A DNA stretch of 18,471 bases from CAYMST01 sp964393115. Its GTDB lineage: Bacteria > Bacteroidota > Bacteroidia > Cytophagales > Cyclobacteriaceae. The notes under the pieces are model-generated. The model made no database searches. It was not told the DNA's origin and worked only from the letters and a program-made list of their open reading frames with translations. Made by a program: the position numbers and the translations under genes. The stretch lies in contig CAYMST010000077.1 in assembly GCA_964393115.1 (NCBI GenBank), positions 1-18,471 on the forward strand, written 5' to 3'. Below are positions 7,301 through 13,512 of the stretch, one piece after another (the first letter of the stretch is position 1; every line of letters begins with the position of its first letter).

Positions 7301-9515
7301 TTCCCCGTTGGTAGACTGGAGTAACGACAAACCATTCGCAGATATGATGCGAACAGCAAGGCTTTGGCAAGCACGGCGCATAGACGGCGTAGGAGGGCTT
7401 GCTCCACTTGATCCAGATGGATGGCCTACAACTGATTTTAGCATTATTATCTATCACCGAGAAGATGATTTATATGAAGATTACCAGTTCGAAGACATGC
7501 ATGGCCGGTACCGTGCGAGGTTCGAAGGATCTGCAGACGTCAACTTCCTAATCGGTGATGGAGACGGTATTATTCCTTATCAAATTGAAAACCTCAATTA
7601 CGACAGCCAACTCGACATCACCACATTTGACTTGGTTATTCCATTGAATGACATTTCCTTGATCATGGCTGAGTTTCGAAATACCGGTGATGGTATTAAA
7701 AATATTCAAATGATGAGGCCTTCTACAATCGGAGGTAACGATCCTTATCCATTTGATAAAGTATGGAATGACCAGTATTTAAACCTTCTAGAGCCTTATT
7801 CTACCATTCGCTATATGGGGTGGACAAATACTAATGGAAGTAGAGATTCACTATGGGAAAACACAATCCCCTGGTCCTACTCGTCATTTTATACCGAAGA
7901 CGTAAGCCCTGCTTCTTGGGAGTCCATTATCAAACTATCCAATAGACTTCAAAAAGATGCGTGGATCTGTGTCCCTCACAAGGTAAATGACGACTACATC
8001 CAAAACCTCGCCTTGTTATTCCGAGACGGTAGTGCTTCTTGTGAGCCACTAGACCCAAACCTAAATCTTTATATCGAATACTCTAATGAAATCTGGAACT
8101 GGGCAGGGGACTTTCCACAGACAGGTTGGGTATTTAACCAAAGCCTGACATATGGACATCCCATCACTTTTGACGGATTAGTACCGGAGGATGAGAGAAC
8201 CACGGCCATGTACCGGTATAAAGCCATGCGGTCCGTTCGCATAAGCGAAATATTCAGAGAAGTATTTGGAGATAATCAAATGATGAACCGTATTCGTCCC
8301 GTCATATGCTGGCAAAAAGACTGGAATGACCTGCTCAGTAGAACGTTGAGTTTCGTAGACCTTTACTACAATGCTCGAGACAGTAGGTCCGATCGCACCG
8401 AACCACACCCTGTCAATTATTACTTCTATGGCGGGGGCGGCAGTGCGTATTGGAATAATCACACCACCGATTTAACAGTTGATAATATCTGGGATGCAGG
8501 AGAGTGGAATCCCAACACGTTCGCTGATAACCTCTATAAGGATGCAGCTTGGGCAGCATCTTTAGGCATGACCTATATAGCTTATGAAGGAGATAACCAT
8601 CATGACATTTCCGTGCCTGGCGAAGAGGAGATATACCGACAGGTTCACTGGGATGAAAGGATGTATCAAGAGACCGTAGAGCACTTAGACGCTTACAGCT
8701 GGCTAGGTGGGGATTTATTCTGCTTCTTAGCGTTATCGAATATTGGAGAAGTCGTCTGGGGTGCTTATAACATGCTGGATGGACTTCCTAGGTCACCTCA
8801 ATATCGTGCTGTTTTAGACCTTGAAGGTACGAATAGCCCATCCGTCAGATATGGTAGTACCATTCCATTTAGCATATCCGGAAGAGCATTTGACGTTTTT
8901 AGTATTGATAACCCTCAACCGAAATCCGCAGAAGGTAGTCTTCACCTTCTATCCAACACCTCAGCTCACGCCAGTGCCTACTGCTTCAGAGCAGACGTGG
9001 TCACCCAAGCGCAATTTCAAATCAGTTACCATACCACCGACGTTGGTACTTTGGCTATTGAGTATGACGGAACAGAAATTCAAAGGATCGAGCTCCCAAA
9101 CACGAATTCCGAAGTGGCAACAACCGGTCAAATTTCATTATCCGTTGATCCCGATAAGCTACACGCATTACGTTTGGTTGCTGTTGATGGAGAGGTCCAT
9201 ATTGACCAAATCGATATGGTTGAAGTCAACACGGTAAATCAAGGAGCCAAACAGGTTATAGCAGGGATAAATGATCCACTCCAAAATCTAAAGGTATATC
9301 CTATTCCATCCGATGGGTTATTACATGTAGAAGTAAAAGGAAACTTCAACCGGTCCAAATTGATCATCACGGGGATAGATGGCAGAGCAATCTCGCAACG
9401 GCATGTCACGAAGGGGTTAGAGACAATAGACCTTAGAAGTGTACCTAAGGGACTTTATGTAGTCTCACTGGTAAATGCAGATACTCGTGTTAGCAAGTTG
9501 ATAACGATTAGATAG
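4317..9515 (+). CDS. Giant T9SS-exported multidomain protein, probable polysaccharide-active enzyme
   Basis: This protein has 1732 residues. Residues 1-~35 are a signal peptide (hydrophobic FVLLLFMGV, end GLQAQ); Met8 at 4338 is an equally good start. Residues ~38-130 are FN3. Residues ~138-410 resemble an SGNH/GDSL hydrolase: a GHSL block at 143-146, and Asp342 with His346/His348 near its end (DEASHGH) as catalytic candidates. Five InlB-type repeats (NGSGSGxY...GxWTGD) lie at ~423-489, 492-560, 662-735, 833-907 and 909-983, with two more FN3 domains at ~564-661 and ~735-833. Residues ~988-1510 look like a TIM-barrel glycoside hydrolase: YSNEIWNW gives Asn1257-Glu1258 as acid/base candidate, and Glu1424 in AYEGDNHH is a nucleophile candidate. 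Residues ~1520-1640 are a beta-sandwich, possibly carbohydrate-binding. Residues ~1658-1732 are the T9SS type A sorting domain (YPIPSDG ... GLYVVSL). A secreted or surface-bound role in glycan breakdown is inferred. The substrate is unknown, and the hydrolase assignments rest on motifs only. Confidence 0.85.
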   Translation: MKTNNFDMKKNLLKCSCQFVLLLFMGVSPSGLQAQDITPPNHVDNVRMLSRTSSSISIAWDPATDNVGVERYRVHLDGDGVAWEEGTSYTLSNLQPGTSYSISVIAYDAADNWQDLGIEELERTLVARTEGAPSEQMRSYFFGHSLVKYDLNESSIMTTVPFWIHSLASSAGRNYYADGRFGQLDVQIRNLPAKKQFSFDSLPPNRNFTPPSAFHLSLEESNFENISITASNWIQDIAPDQDANPSTLDYALQLLDSIWAKSPSSDLYIYEHWPERAELTTSEFHLRATGVFHDWFLEFQDMIMAARPQYNIKLVPVGGPVSSMLTELPQFSGLTLDDLFSDEASHGHPVYYFFSGLIHYMTYYQEKPNAQYVVPTTHPTDIPQVVKDNYNIIVNYLWDELQAVNYNDGTSRVWNGPADNTPYSLTVNAGTGSGNYVRGTAVSIEANPPESGLVFSRWEGDVQGIADINAPITTLIMPASNSAVTATYSSDSLYSLVVNNGSGSGLYTEGTLVSINANAPSEGFAFSGWTGDIGGITDISASQTTFLVGTSSAIISAEYESAGVDNIPPTSPSILQVIDSTSTTVTFTWSNDATDNVGISHYLLYNENDDTSETTSDTTITISNLLPNTEYSFTLVTFDQSNNFAIDGPSVAFSTRSENDGIDSIYTLTVMNGSGSGQYPTGQSIDILADSAAEGFVFSEWTGDTEGIADITVSQTIFLVGTSDATISASYEPVGIDSVLPTSPSTFVVIDSTATSVTLAWSNDATDNVGISHYLLHNENDDTSEITSDTTITISNLLPSTEYNFALVTFDLSNNFATDGPSVSFSTLSENDVVDTLYTLTVVNGSGSGQYAAGEIITLVADQASAGYSFLMWVGCDGVADASATETTYTMTATNSTIAATYAPANHEYFTLTVTNGSGSGDYEAGEVIDITADDAPVGQVFSSWTGDITHLSSINSTSTQVTMPNNAVALTANYTTIAPPPSDSTSTHNMGINTSPLVDWSNDKPFADMMRTARLWQARRIDGVGGLAPLDPDGWPTTDFSIIIYHREDDLYEDYQFEDMHGRYRARFEGSADVNFLIGDGDGIIPYQIENLNYDSQLDITTFDLVIPLNDISLIMAEFRNTGDGIKNIQMMRPSTIGGNDPYPFDKVWNDQYLNLLEPYSTIRYMGWTNTNGSRDSLWENTIPWSYSSFYTEDVSPASWESIIKLSNRLQKDAWICVPHKVNDDYIQNLALLFRDGSASCEPLDPNLNLYIEYSNEIWNWAGDFPQTGWVFNQSLTYGHPITFDGLVPEDERTTAMYRYKAMRSVRISEIFREVFGDNQMMNRIRPVICWQKDWNDLLSRTLSFVDLYYNARDSRSDRTEPHPVNYYFYGGGGSAYWNNHTTDLTVDNIWDAGEWNPNTFADNLYKDAAWAASLGMTYIAYEGDNHHDISVPGEEEIYRQVHWDERMYQETVEHLDAYSWLGGDLFCFLALSNIGEVVWGAYNMLDGLPRSPQYRAVLDLEGTNSPSVRYGSTIPFSISGRAFDVFSIDNPQPKSAEGSLHLLSNTSAHASAYCFRADVVTQAQFQISYHTTDVGTLAIEYDGTEIQRIELPNTNSEVATTGQISLSVDPDKLHALRLVAVDGEVHIDQIDMVEVNTVNQGAKQVIAGINDPLQNLKVYPIPSDGLLHVEVKGNFNRSKLIITGIDGRAISQRHVTKGLETIDLRSVPKGLYVVSLVNADTRVSKLITIR
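5787..6818 (+). repeat. Two tandem 516-bp coding units (InlB repeat + FN3) within the giant gene
   Basis: The DNA from about 5787 to 6302 is repeated at about 6303-6818 with a constant offset of 516 bp, or 172 codons. GGTTCTGG at 5817 recurs at 6333 and 6849, and the FN3 block beginning TGGAGTAA at 6081 recurs at 6597. Many stretches are identical even at silent positions (for example TATCTCAAACTTACT). This points to a fairly recent internal duplication of a linker module, with a third, partial unit following. Confidence 0.8.
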
Positions 9516-9537
9516 TGTAAGTGTTGTTTTAGGTTGT

Positions 9538-9574
9538 AGGCTGTCCGCGACGATGTCCGGGCAGCCTTAGTTTT
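9538..9574 (+). terminator. Intrinsic terminator after the giant exported protein
   Basis: AGGCTGTCCG (9538-9547) pairs with CGGGCAGCCT (9558-9567) over 10 bp with one G-U pair and a 10-nt loop. TAGTTTT follows. It lies 23 bases past the stop codon. Confidence 0.75.
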
Positions 9575-9701
9575 ATGAAAGGCTACAATACTCATAATAT
9601 ACTCAATGAAACGTATTCGACGCAGTTCTCTCCTAAGAGTGACTTTTCGTATGTTTTGACAAATAAGTTCATTGGACCGACCTGCGAAAACGATAGCCTA
9701 T

Positions 9702-10157
9702 TCAGCAAAGCAACTTCTCAATTGCTTCCGCAAACTCCTTTTGCTCATGACTAGAGTTGAACTTTAGTACCAGGTTGTCTGTAGCCGATTTGATCCTGAG
9801 AAGTCTCGGTTTTTTCCGAAAGTCAAATAATTGAATGGTAGAATCAACAGCAATTGAAGCCAGCGCCGCTCCGTTAATTTCTACTACGCCGGTTCTTAGC
9901 GCTATCATACCACGTCTCCATTTAAACTGACTTAAGGTCCACCCGGCAGCAATTAGGATAAAACAGAAATACCAGACGAGTCCTGTATCTGGAAAAATTT
10001 CAAAAAGCCAAAGTAATTTCATGTCAATAGGGAGAGCATCTCCCAACGAATAGCCCATAGTTTCCAATAAAATAGGAAGGCCACCCAAAACCATTATTCC
10101 GACACCAATATTGACTATGACTAAAGGCTGATATTCAAAATAGTACTTTATGCGCAT
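9702..10157 (-). CDS. Small membrane protein of unknown function
   Basis: I do not recognise this 151-residue protein. It has two hydrophobic segments, at ~11-32 and ~59-75, that should span the inner membrane. A soluble tail of about 75 residues follows (RRGMIALRTGVVEINGAALASIAVDSTIQLFDF ... LVLKFNSSHEQKEFAEAIEKLL); its short beta strands and closing helix resemble a PH-like fold, though that is only an impression. It starts 13 bp after the WYL-oxygenase gene on the same strand and is probably co-transcribed with it. There is no clear terminator behind it before the convergent giant gene. Confidence 0.7.
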   Translation of the reverse strand: MRIKYYFEYQPLVIVNIGVGIMVLGGLPILLETMGYSLGDALPIDMKLLWLFEIFPDTGLVWYFCFILIAAGWTLSQFKWRRGMIALRTGVVEINGAALASIAVDSTIQLFDFRKKPRLLRIKSATDNLVLKFNSSHEQKEFAEAIEKLLC

Positions 10158-10170
10158 AAGTTGATCTATT

Positions 10171-11907
10171 CTAACCCGTCATATGATCCATGTTTATTCG
10201 TTCTCCCCACTCCAATCCATTAGGGAGCTCCATGGAATTGAACTCCAAATGAATTACACGTCTACTTCTACTGTTGATTGTTTTGGACGAGGCGTGCAGG
10301 AGTAATGGTTTCATCAAGTGAATACCTCCAGCCTGTACTTCACAAACTGCAGGCACACTACTTTCGGTAATCAACCCAACCTCATCATCCGTAAAGCGTC
10401 TTTTATGCGATCCTGGAAGCACCTTCAATGCGCCATTTTCATCATCTGTATCGTCTAGATGGATCCTTACCGTGATGGTATCATGCAGCACTTCCTCAGG
10501 AGGACACACTCCGTAAAGTTCACCCTTTTTAGTCCACCCAAAATACCCTTCCGTATCTATTTTGGACTTCACGTTAATGGTCGTATCCTGATGCCAGGTG
10601 ACGTACCAATTCGACCCGACAGGTTTATCGAAGAATAGCGCTTTGGAGACAAAGTACTTTTTTTCGAAACCCGAAAGCACCGTTTTCAGGTTTTCATTGA
10701 TGGTCAGCTCCTTAAGCTCCGGAATCTCTTGAAAAAGGTTTCTTATAGAATAAACATGGGAAGAAGCGTTAGATTTCTTGGTGAAATACTTATGCAGTAA
10801 AGCACTCATCTTTTTGACCTCCTTTACTTTGTACACATCCTCCAAAACAAAAGTTCCCTTTTTGCCAAAGCTAGAAATTTGGTCTTTGCCGAATTCAAAG
10901 TTGTACTTCCTCGCGGCCAACTGAATACGTTCGGTAATACTATCCTTCAATCGCTTCGGATAAATGACCGCCATACTTTCTCCAAATGATAATATTTCCT
11001 TCTCCAGTTCAAAATTGTGTTGTACCAACAACTCGATTTCAATACCCAAGTCAGACTTGGCCACCACCTTTTGTGAGTGATGCAGAGGTTTAGTAATGAC
11101 GTAGGGAGCATTTCTCCTATCCACCTTGAGCCGAACTTTCTCCGGCGCTTGACCCATATTGACCGTGACGCCAATAACATCATGAAAGTATTGACTGGGG
11201 ACAAAATCTTTATTTTCAATAAATATGATTTCGTCATTCACCTTTATCTCTAAAATCCTATCCAACGCCAATGTCATAAGTGGAATCTTAGCGCTTTTGC
11301 GACCTAACAAAAACCACCTGTTTCTATACTCTTTGAGCAGGTAAGGGTGGAAATTGATATCATTGGGAAAACGAGCCTTAAAGGATTGATATTTGATACT
11401 GACGACTTGTTTATTGAGAATGGCTTGATAGAGCGGATCTAGGTTTTCGATTCCACGAAGTGAATCGTTGGTTTCCAGCAATACAATCGGTTCACTATTA
11501 TGCTGCGATGACCAGACTTTATCTTCTAATCGCTGAATCATACCCGTCATTTCCTGAAAGTAGGAAAACCCTTTGAACTGCTTTAAAATATCAACCACCT
11601 CGTTGAGCTTCGATAGGTCGGCATCAGTAATGGGAATATTGGTAATCGAGTAAGACGCATCTTCATAAGCATAGAACTTTTTATCCGTCACCACGATGGG
11701 AGCGTTATATCCCAGTTTGTCGCTGCGCATAATTTGGATATCAGACTGTACAGTACGCTTGCTTACCCCTTTATCTATCCCTTCATAATCATATAGTGCC
11801 TCCGAACAGGCTTCGATCAAGTCCTCAAGGGTCCACTTTCGATACTTGTTTCGTAGACAGGCATCAATGGTTTTATAGCGTATCAAGGCATTTCTATTGA
11901 CAGGCAT
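10171..11907 (-). CDS. WYL-domain transcriptional regulator fused to a PhyH-type Fe(II)/2-oxoglutarate dioxygenase
   Basis: The start was set at the ATG at 11907, giving 578 residues, because MPVNRNALIRYKTID is how this WYL family normally begins. An ATG at 11937 would add ten residues from an AT-rich stretch also present beside the second repeat copy. Residues ~1-65 are a winged-helix DNA-binding domain (KRTVQSDIQIMRS). Residues ~155-225 are the WYL domain, with WFL in place of WYL (FHPYLLKEYRNRWFLLGR, LALDRI). Residues ~250-332 are the WYL C-terminal extension. From ~343 the protein continues without a stop into a phytanoyl-CoA-dioxygenase-like domain: KKGTFVLEDVY, the iron motif WHQDTTI (His439, Asp441), VLPGSHKRR, and the distal LLLHASS (His538) followed by RSRR for 2-oxoglutarate. 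All iron ligands are present, so the oxygenase should be active. WYL domains sense ligands, often nucleic-acid-derived, and this gene diverges from an RNA-repair locus. The oxygenase substrate is unknown. Confidence 0.85.
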   Translation of the reverse strand: MPVNRNALIRYKTIDACLRNKYRKWTLEDLIEACSEALYDYEGIDKGVSKRTVQSDIQIMRSDKLGYNAPIVVTDKKFYAYEDASYSITNIPITDADLSKLNEVVDILKQFKGFSYFQEMTGMIQRLEDKVWSSQHNSEPIVLLETNDSLRGIENLDPLYQAILNKQVVSIKYQSFKARFPNDINFHPYLLKEYRNRWFLLGRKSAKIPLMTLALDRILEIKVNDEIIFIENKDFVPSQYFHDVIGVTVNMGQAPEKVRLKVDRRNAPYVITKPLHHSQKVVAKSDLGIEIELLVQHNFELEKEILSFGESMAVIYPKRLKDSITERIQLAARKYNFEFGKDQISSFGKKGTFVLEDVYKVKEVKKMSALLHKYFTKKSNASSHVYSIRNLFQEIPELKELTINENLKTVLSGFEKKYFVSKALFFDKPVGSNWYVTWHQDTTINVKSKIDTEGYFGWTKKGELYGVCPPEEVLHDTITVRIHLDDTDDENGALKVLPGSHKRRFTDDEVGLITESSVPAVCEVQAGGIHLMKPLLLHASSKTINSRSRRVIHLEFNSMELPNGLEWGERINMDHMTG

Positions 11908-11944
11908 AAAAGTTTTTTTTGAAAAATAATCAAACATTCTCTGC

Positions 11945-12057
11945 TGCGCAAAAAGACTGCGTAGTAGTCCGTCTTCTTTGTATGGTCAACAGAATATTAC
12001 GGCTGGAAATAGCCTTAACCTTGAAGACAGAAGTCCCCTCCGCAATTGGTGGAGGGG
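11945..12057 (+). repeat. 113-bp repeat R1, probable leader or operator element
   Basis: R1 matches R2 (13383-13495) over 113 bp without gaps, with 14 mismatches by eye. It begins TGCGCAAAAAGAC, contains CTTCTTTGTATGGTC and AGAATATTACGGCTGGAAA, and ends in the hairpin CCCCTCC/GGAGGGG (12035-12041 with 12051-12057). A second hairpin at 12001-12014, GGCTG-GAAA-TAGCC, has a GNRA tetraloop. The R1/R2 difference there turns a G-C closing pair into G-U, so pairing is kept. R1 lies between the WYL-oxygenase start and the tRNA-like RNA. A T8/GAAAAA flank is also shared with R2. It may be a promoter-operator, a structured leader RNA, or both. Confidence 0.75.
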
Positions 12058-12098
12058 TCAGGCAAATTGAAGAAAATGTAAGTTGAAAACACAAATCA

Positions 12099-12301
12099 CT
12101 CCTTCTAGCATAAAAGGAAGTGCTGCGGTAAATGATTGACTCAGCCGTGTACTGCTTGGATGAGGTCGTATTAGACTTGCTCTGATACGAATAGAATTTG
12201 CGGAAGCACCGAAAGACCGATCGTAGAAGTCAAGTAGGGAAGCGCATTTATAGCCATGCAAACTCTTAAAGAGGGTCTCAGTTCGAATCTGGGGAGGGAG
12301 A
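12099..12301 (+). ncRNA. tRNA-like RNA with acceptor, D and T arms and a ~150-nt insert instead of an anticodon arm
   Basis: CTCCTTC (12099-12105) pairs with GAGGGAG (12294-12300) over 7 bp with one U-G, like a tRNA acceptor. Next to the 5' arm come T-A (tRNA positions 8-9) and a D arm GCAT-AAAAGGAA-GTGC (12108-12123) with the GG of positions 18-19 in place. Next to the 3' arm is a T arm CTCAG-TTCGAAT-CTGGG (12277-12293). The elbow contacts of tRNA are all possible: U8-A14, A15-U48 (T12276), G18/G19 with the T loop, and G53-C61. The 3' end reads ACAT, with no encoded CCA. Between the arms, 12124-12276 carries small hairpins (TCGTAT/ATACGA at 12166-12190; GCAT/ATGC at 12244-12259; CTCT/AGAG at 12263-12273) but no canonical anticodon arm. 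It lies just after R1 in the RNA-repair locus. It could be an intron-bearing tRNA or a tRNA mimic in the manner of bacterial Y RNAs. Its expression is unproven. Confidence 0.5.
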
Positions 12302-12667
12302 CATACTTTAAAATTTGTGTTTTGAATGTTCCGAGCAGAAGCGCCTAACTAGATTAAACTTGTTCTAAGGAATTCTCTTCTAAAGCAATTTTAAAGTCCT
12401 ATACTCCGTACCATTTAATTTTGACACCAATTAAATAATCAAATATGCTTAACCTAATCCAGTCAATTGACGTTAGATCCTCCACAATCTGTTAACCACG
12501 AAAAATTGACTACTTGAACGCCTCGTTAGACATTGGACTATTCAATTCCGGCTTATCAGCGACAGACCCGAATTGTTGCTTCAAAAAGCTTTACCAAGTA
12601 TAGCTTTCCTATAGTACTGAATACCAATCAATAACTACGGCTTCAAAGTCTCAAGCAAAAAATCGAC
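12302..12667. other. Non-coding interval before the 230-residue gene
   Basis: These 366 bp are AT-rich and hold no gene I can support. The one visible structure is a perfect inverted repeat, ATTTAATT at 12413-12420 and AATTAAAT at 12429-12436, spaced by 8 bases that begin a TTGACA-like motif. It could be an operator or promoter for the downstream gene. No obvious Bacteroidota promoter pair was found, so the gene may instead be read from R1. Confidence 0.45.
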
Positions 12668-13360
12668 ATGAAAGCTTTGAACAAAAAAGAACTTATAGAG
12701 AAGGAAGTAAGGGCGCTTGAGAAAGAAGAAAGACGTCTCTATGAAGCCAGATCTTCATTGGGTTATATCGAGCTTGAAAAACCTATCCGACATGGATGGT
12801 TTAAGCACCTAATCCTACGAAATGACATTGCCAATCGTCATGACGCTCCTGTTATACAAGAGATTCTAGACAAATGCGGTTATGACATTTGGGGAAGTGA
12901 CCTCAAACACCTTGAAAGTGTATGGACGAGACATTTAAACAAAAAAAGAGGTATACAATTCCCCGGATTTAAATTTTTAGAAGAGTCTGCTCACTCAAAA
13001 TTATCCTACCAAGCAAAAAAATGGTTTGTACAGTTTGATTGGGTATGGTATTACCGACAAGGATATGTCAGAAGGTATTACTGCGAAATACCAAGGCACT
13101 TTTTCGACTTCACTTACAGTCGTGCATACATCACCAAAAGAAGGATAATCGATGTCGAGATTGAACAACGGCTTGCAGAAATAGACGCAAAATTAATGAG
13201 TAACAAATATTACAAGCACTCATACTATGTCCGCTATCGTGAGCGAGAGCTACCTCCAGATTGCCATCGTAAACACAGACAACGTGTTCGCTTAGCGCTA
13301 AAGGATCTTACTGAAGATAAACTAGAACGAATTATCTACCAACCGATCAGAAGTTGGTAG
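12668..13360 (+). CDS. Uncharacterised basic, aromatic-rich 230-residue protein of the RNA-repair locus
   Basis: I do not recognise a named domain. Residues ~5-30 form a charged helix likely to be a coiled coil (KKELIEKEVRALEKEERRLYEARSSL). A core at ~35-155 follows, with PIRHGWFKHLILRND, an HDAP...EILDKCGYDIWG segment and many Trp, Tyr and Phe (WFVQFDWVWYYRQGYVRRYY). The tail at ~155-230 is rich in Arg and Lys. It has no signal peptide or membrane helix, so it should be cytoplasmic. The strong positive charge and exposed-aromatic character would suit RNA binding, but this is inference. It sits between the tRNA-like RNA and hen1, with the same strand and orientation, and a perfect terminator overlaps its last codons, so it ends its own transcript rather than sharing one with hen1. 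Confidence 0.8.
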   Translation: MKALNKKELIEKEVRALEKEERRLYEARSSLGYIELEKPIRHGWFKHLILRNDIANRHDAPVIQEILDKCGYDIWGSDLKHLESVWTRHLNKKRGIQFPGFKFLEESAHSKLSYQAKKWFVQFDWVWYYRQGYVRRYYCEIPRHFFDFTYSRAYITKRRIIDVEIEQRLAEIDAKLMSNKYYKHSYYVRYRERELPPDCHRKHRQRVRLALKDLTEDKLERIIYQPIRSW

Positions 13361-13370
13361 ATTTTTTTTT
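13335..13370 (+). terminator. Strong intrinsic terminator overlapping the end of the 230-residue gene
   Basis: TCTACCAAC (13335-13343) pairs perfectly with GTTGGTAGA (13353-13361) around a 9-nt loop, and nine T residues follow (13362-13370). The stop codon of the upstream gene lies inside the 3' arm. It separates the R1 unit from the R2-hen1-pnkp unit. Confidence 0.85.
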
Positions 13371-13382
13371 GAAAAACCTAAC

Positions 13383-13495
13383 TGCGCAAAAAGACCGCGT
13401 AGCAGACCACCTTCTTTGTATGGTCCACAGAATATTACGGCTGGAAACAGCCTTAACCTTAAATGAAGAAGTCCCCTCAGCAATTGGCCGAGGGG
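13383..13495 (+). repeat. 113-bp repeat R2, leader of the hen1-pnkp unit
   Basis: R2 is the second copy of R1, same length and orientation, 99 of 113 positions identical by eye. It starts 12 bp after the terminator T-run and ends 17 bp before the hen1 ATG. It therefore must be in, or just ahead of, the hen1 leader. It keeps the GNRA hairpin GGCTG-GAAA-CAGCC (13439-13452) and a terminal hairpin CCCCTC/GAGGGG (13473-13478 with 13490-13495), followed by TTTAAAAAAGAG. That last hairpin could act as an attenuator or mask the ribosome-binding region. Confidence 0.75.
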
Positions 13496-13512
13496 TTTAA
13501 AAAAGAGAAATT

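Noticed and set aside
8178..8462. Antisense and overlapping open frames inside the giant gene (for example 8178-8462 minus, 8821-9237 plus)
   Set aside because: They are shadows of a long, well-supported coding frame, with no domain features of their own.
10171..11907. The WYL-PhyH fusion as an artefact of a frameshift
   Set aside because: The frame is continuous, with no internal change of frame. The oxygenase begins with its normal KKGTFVLEDV segment after a complete WYL C-terminal region, so both parts are whole.
12058..12261. A 67-residue minus-strand frame between R1 and the T arm
   Set aside because: It lies antisense to the tRNA-like RNA and has no recognisable domain. The tRNA-like pairing explains this stretch better.
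12099..12301. tmRNA (ssrA) or a group I intron in a tRNA
   Set aside because: tmRNA lacks a normal D stem, has its own conserved 5' sequence and is longer. The insert here, about 150 nt, is too short for a group I intron, and I see no intron core elements.
11945..13495. R1 and R2 as ends of an insertion sequence or composite transposon
   Set aside because: They are direct repeats, and no transposase lies between them. No target-site duplication was seen, and each sits at the head of a transcription unit, which fits a regulatory role better.
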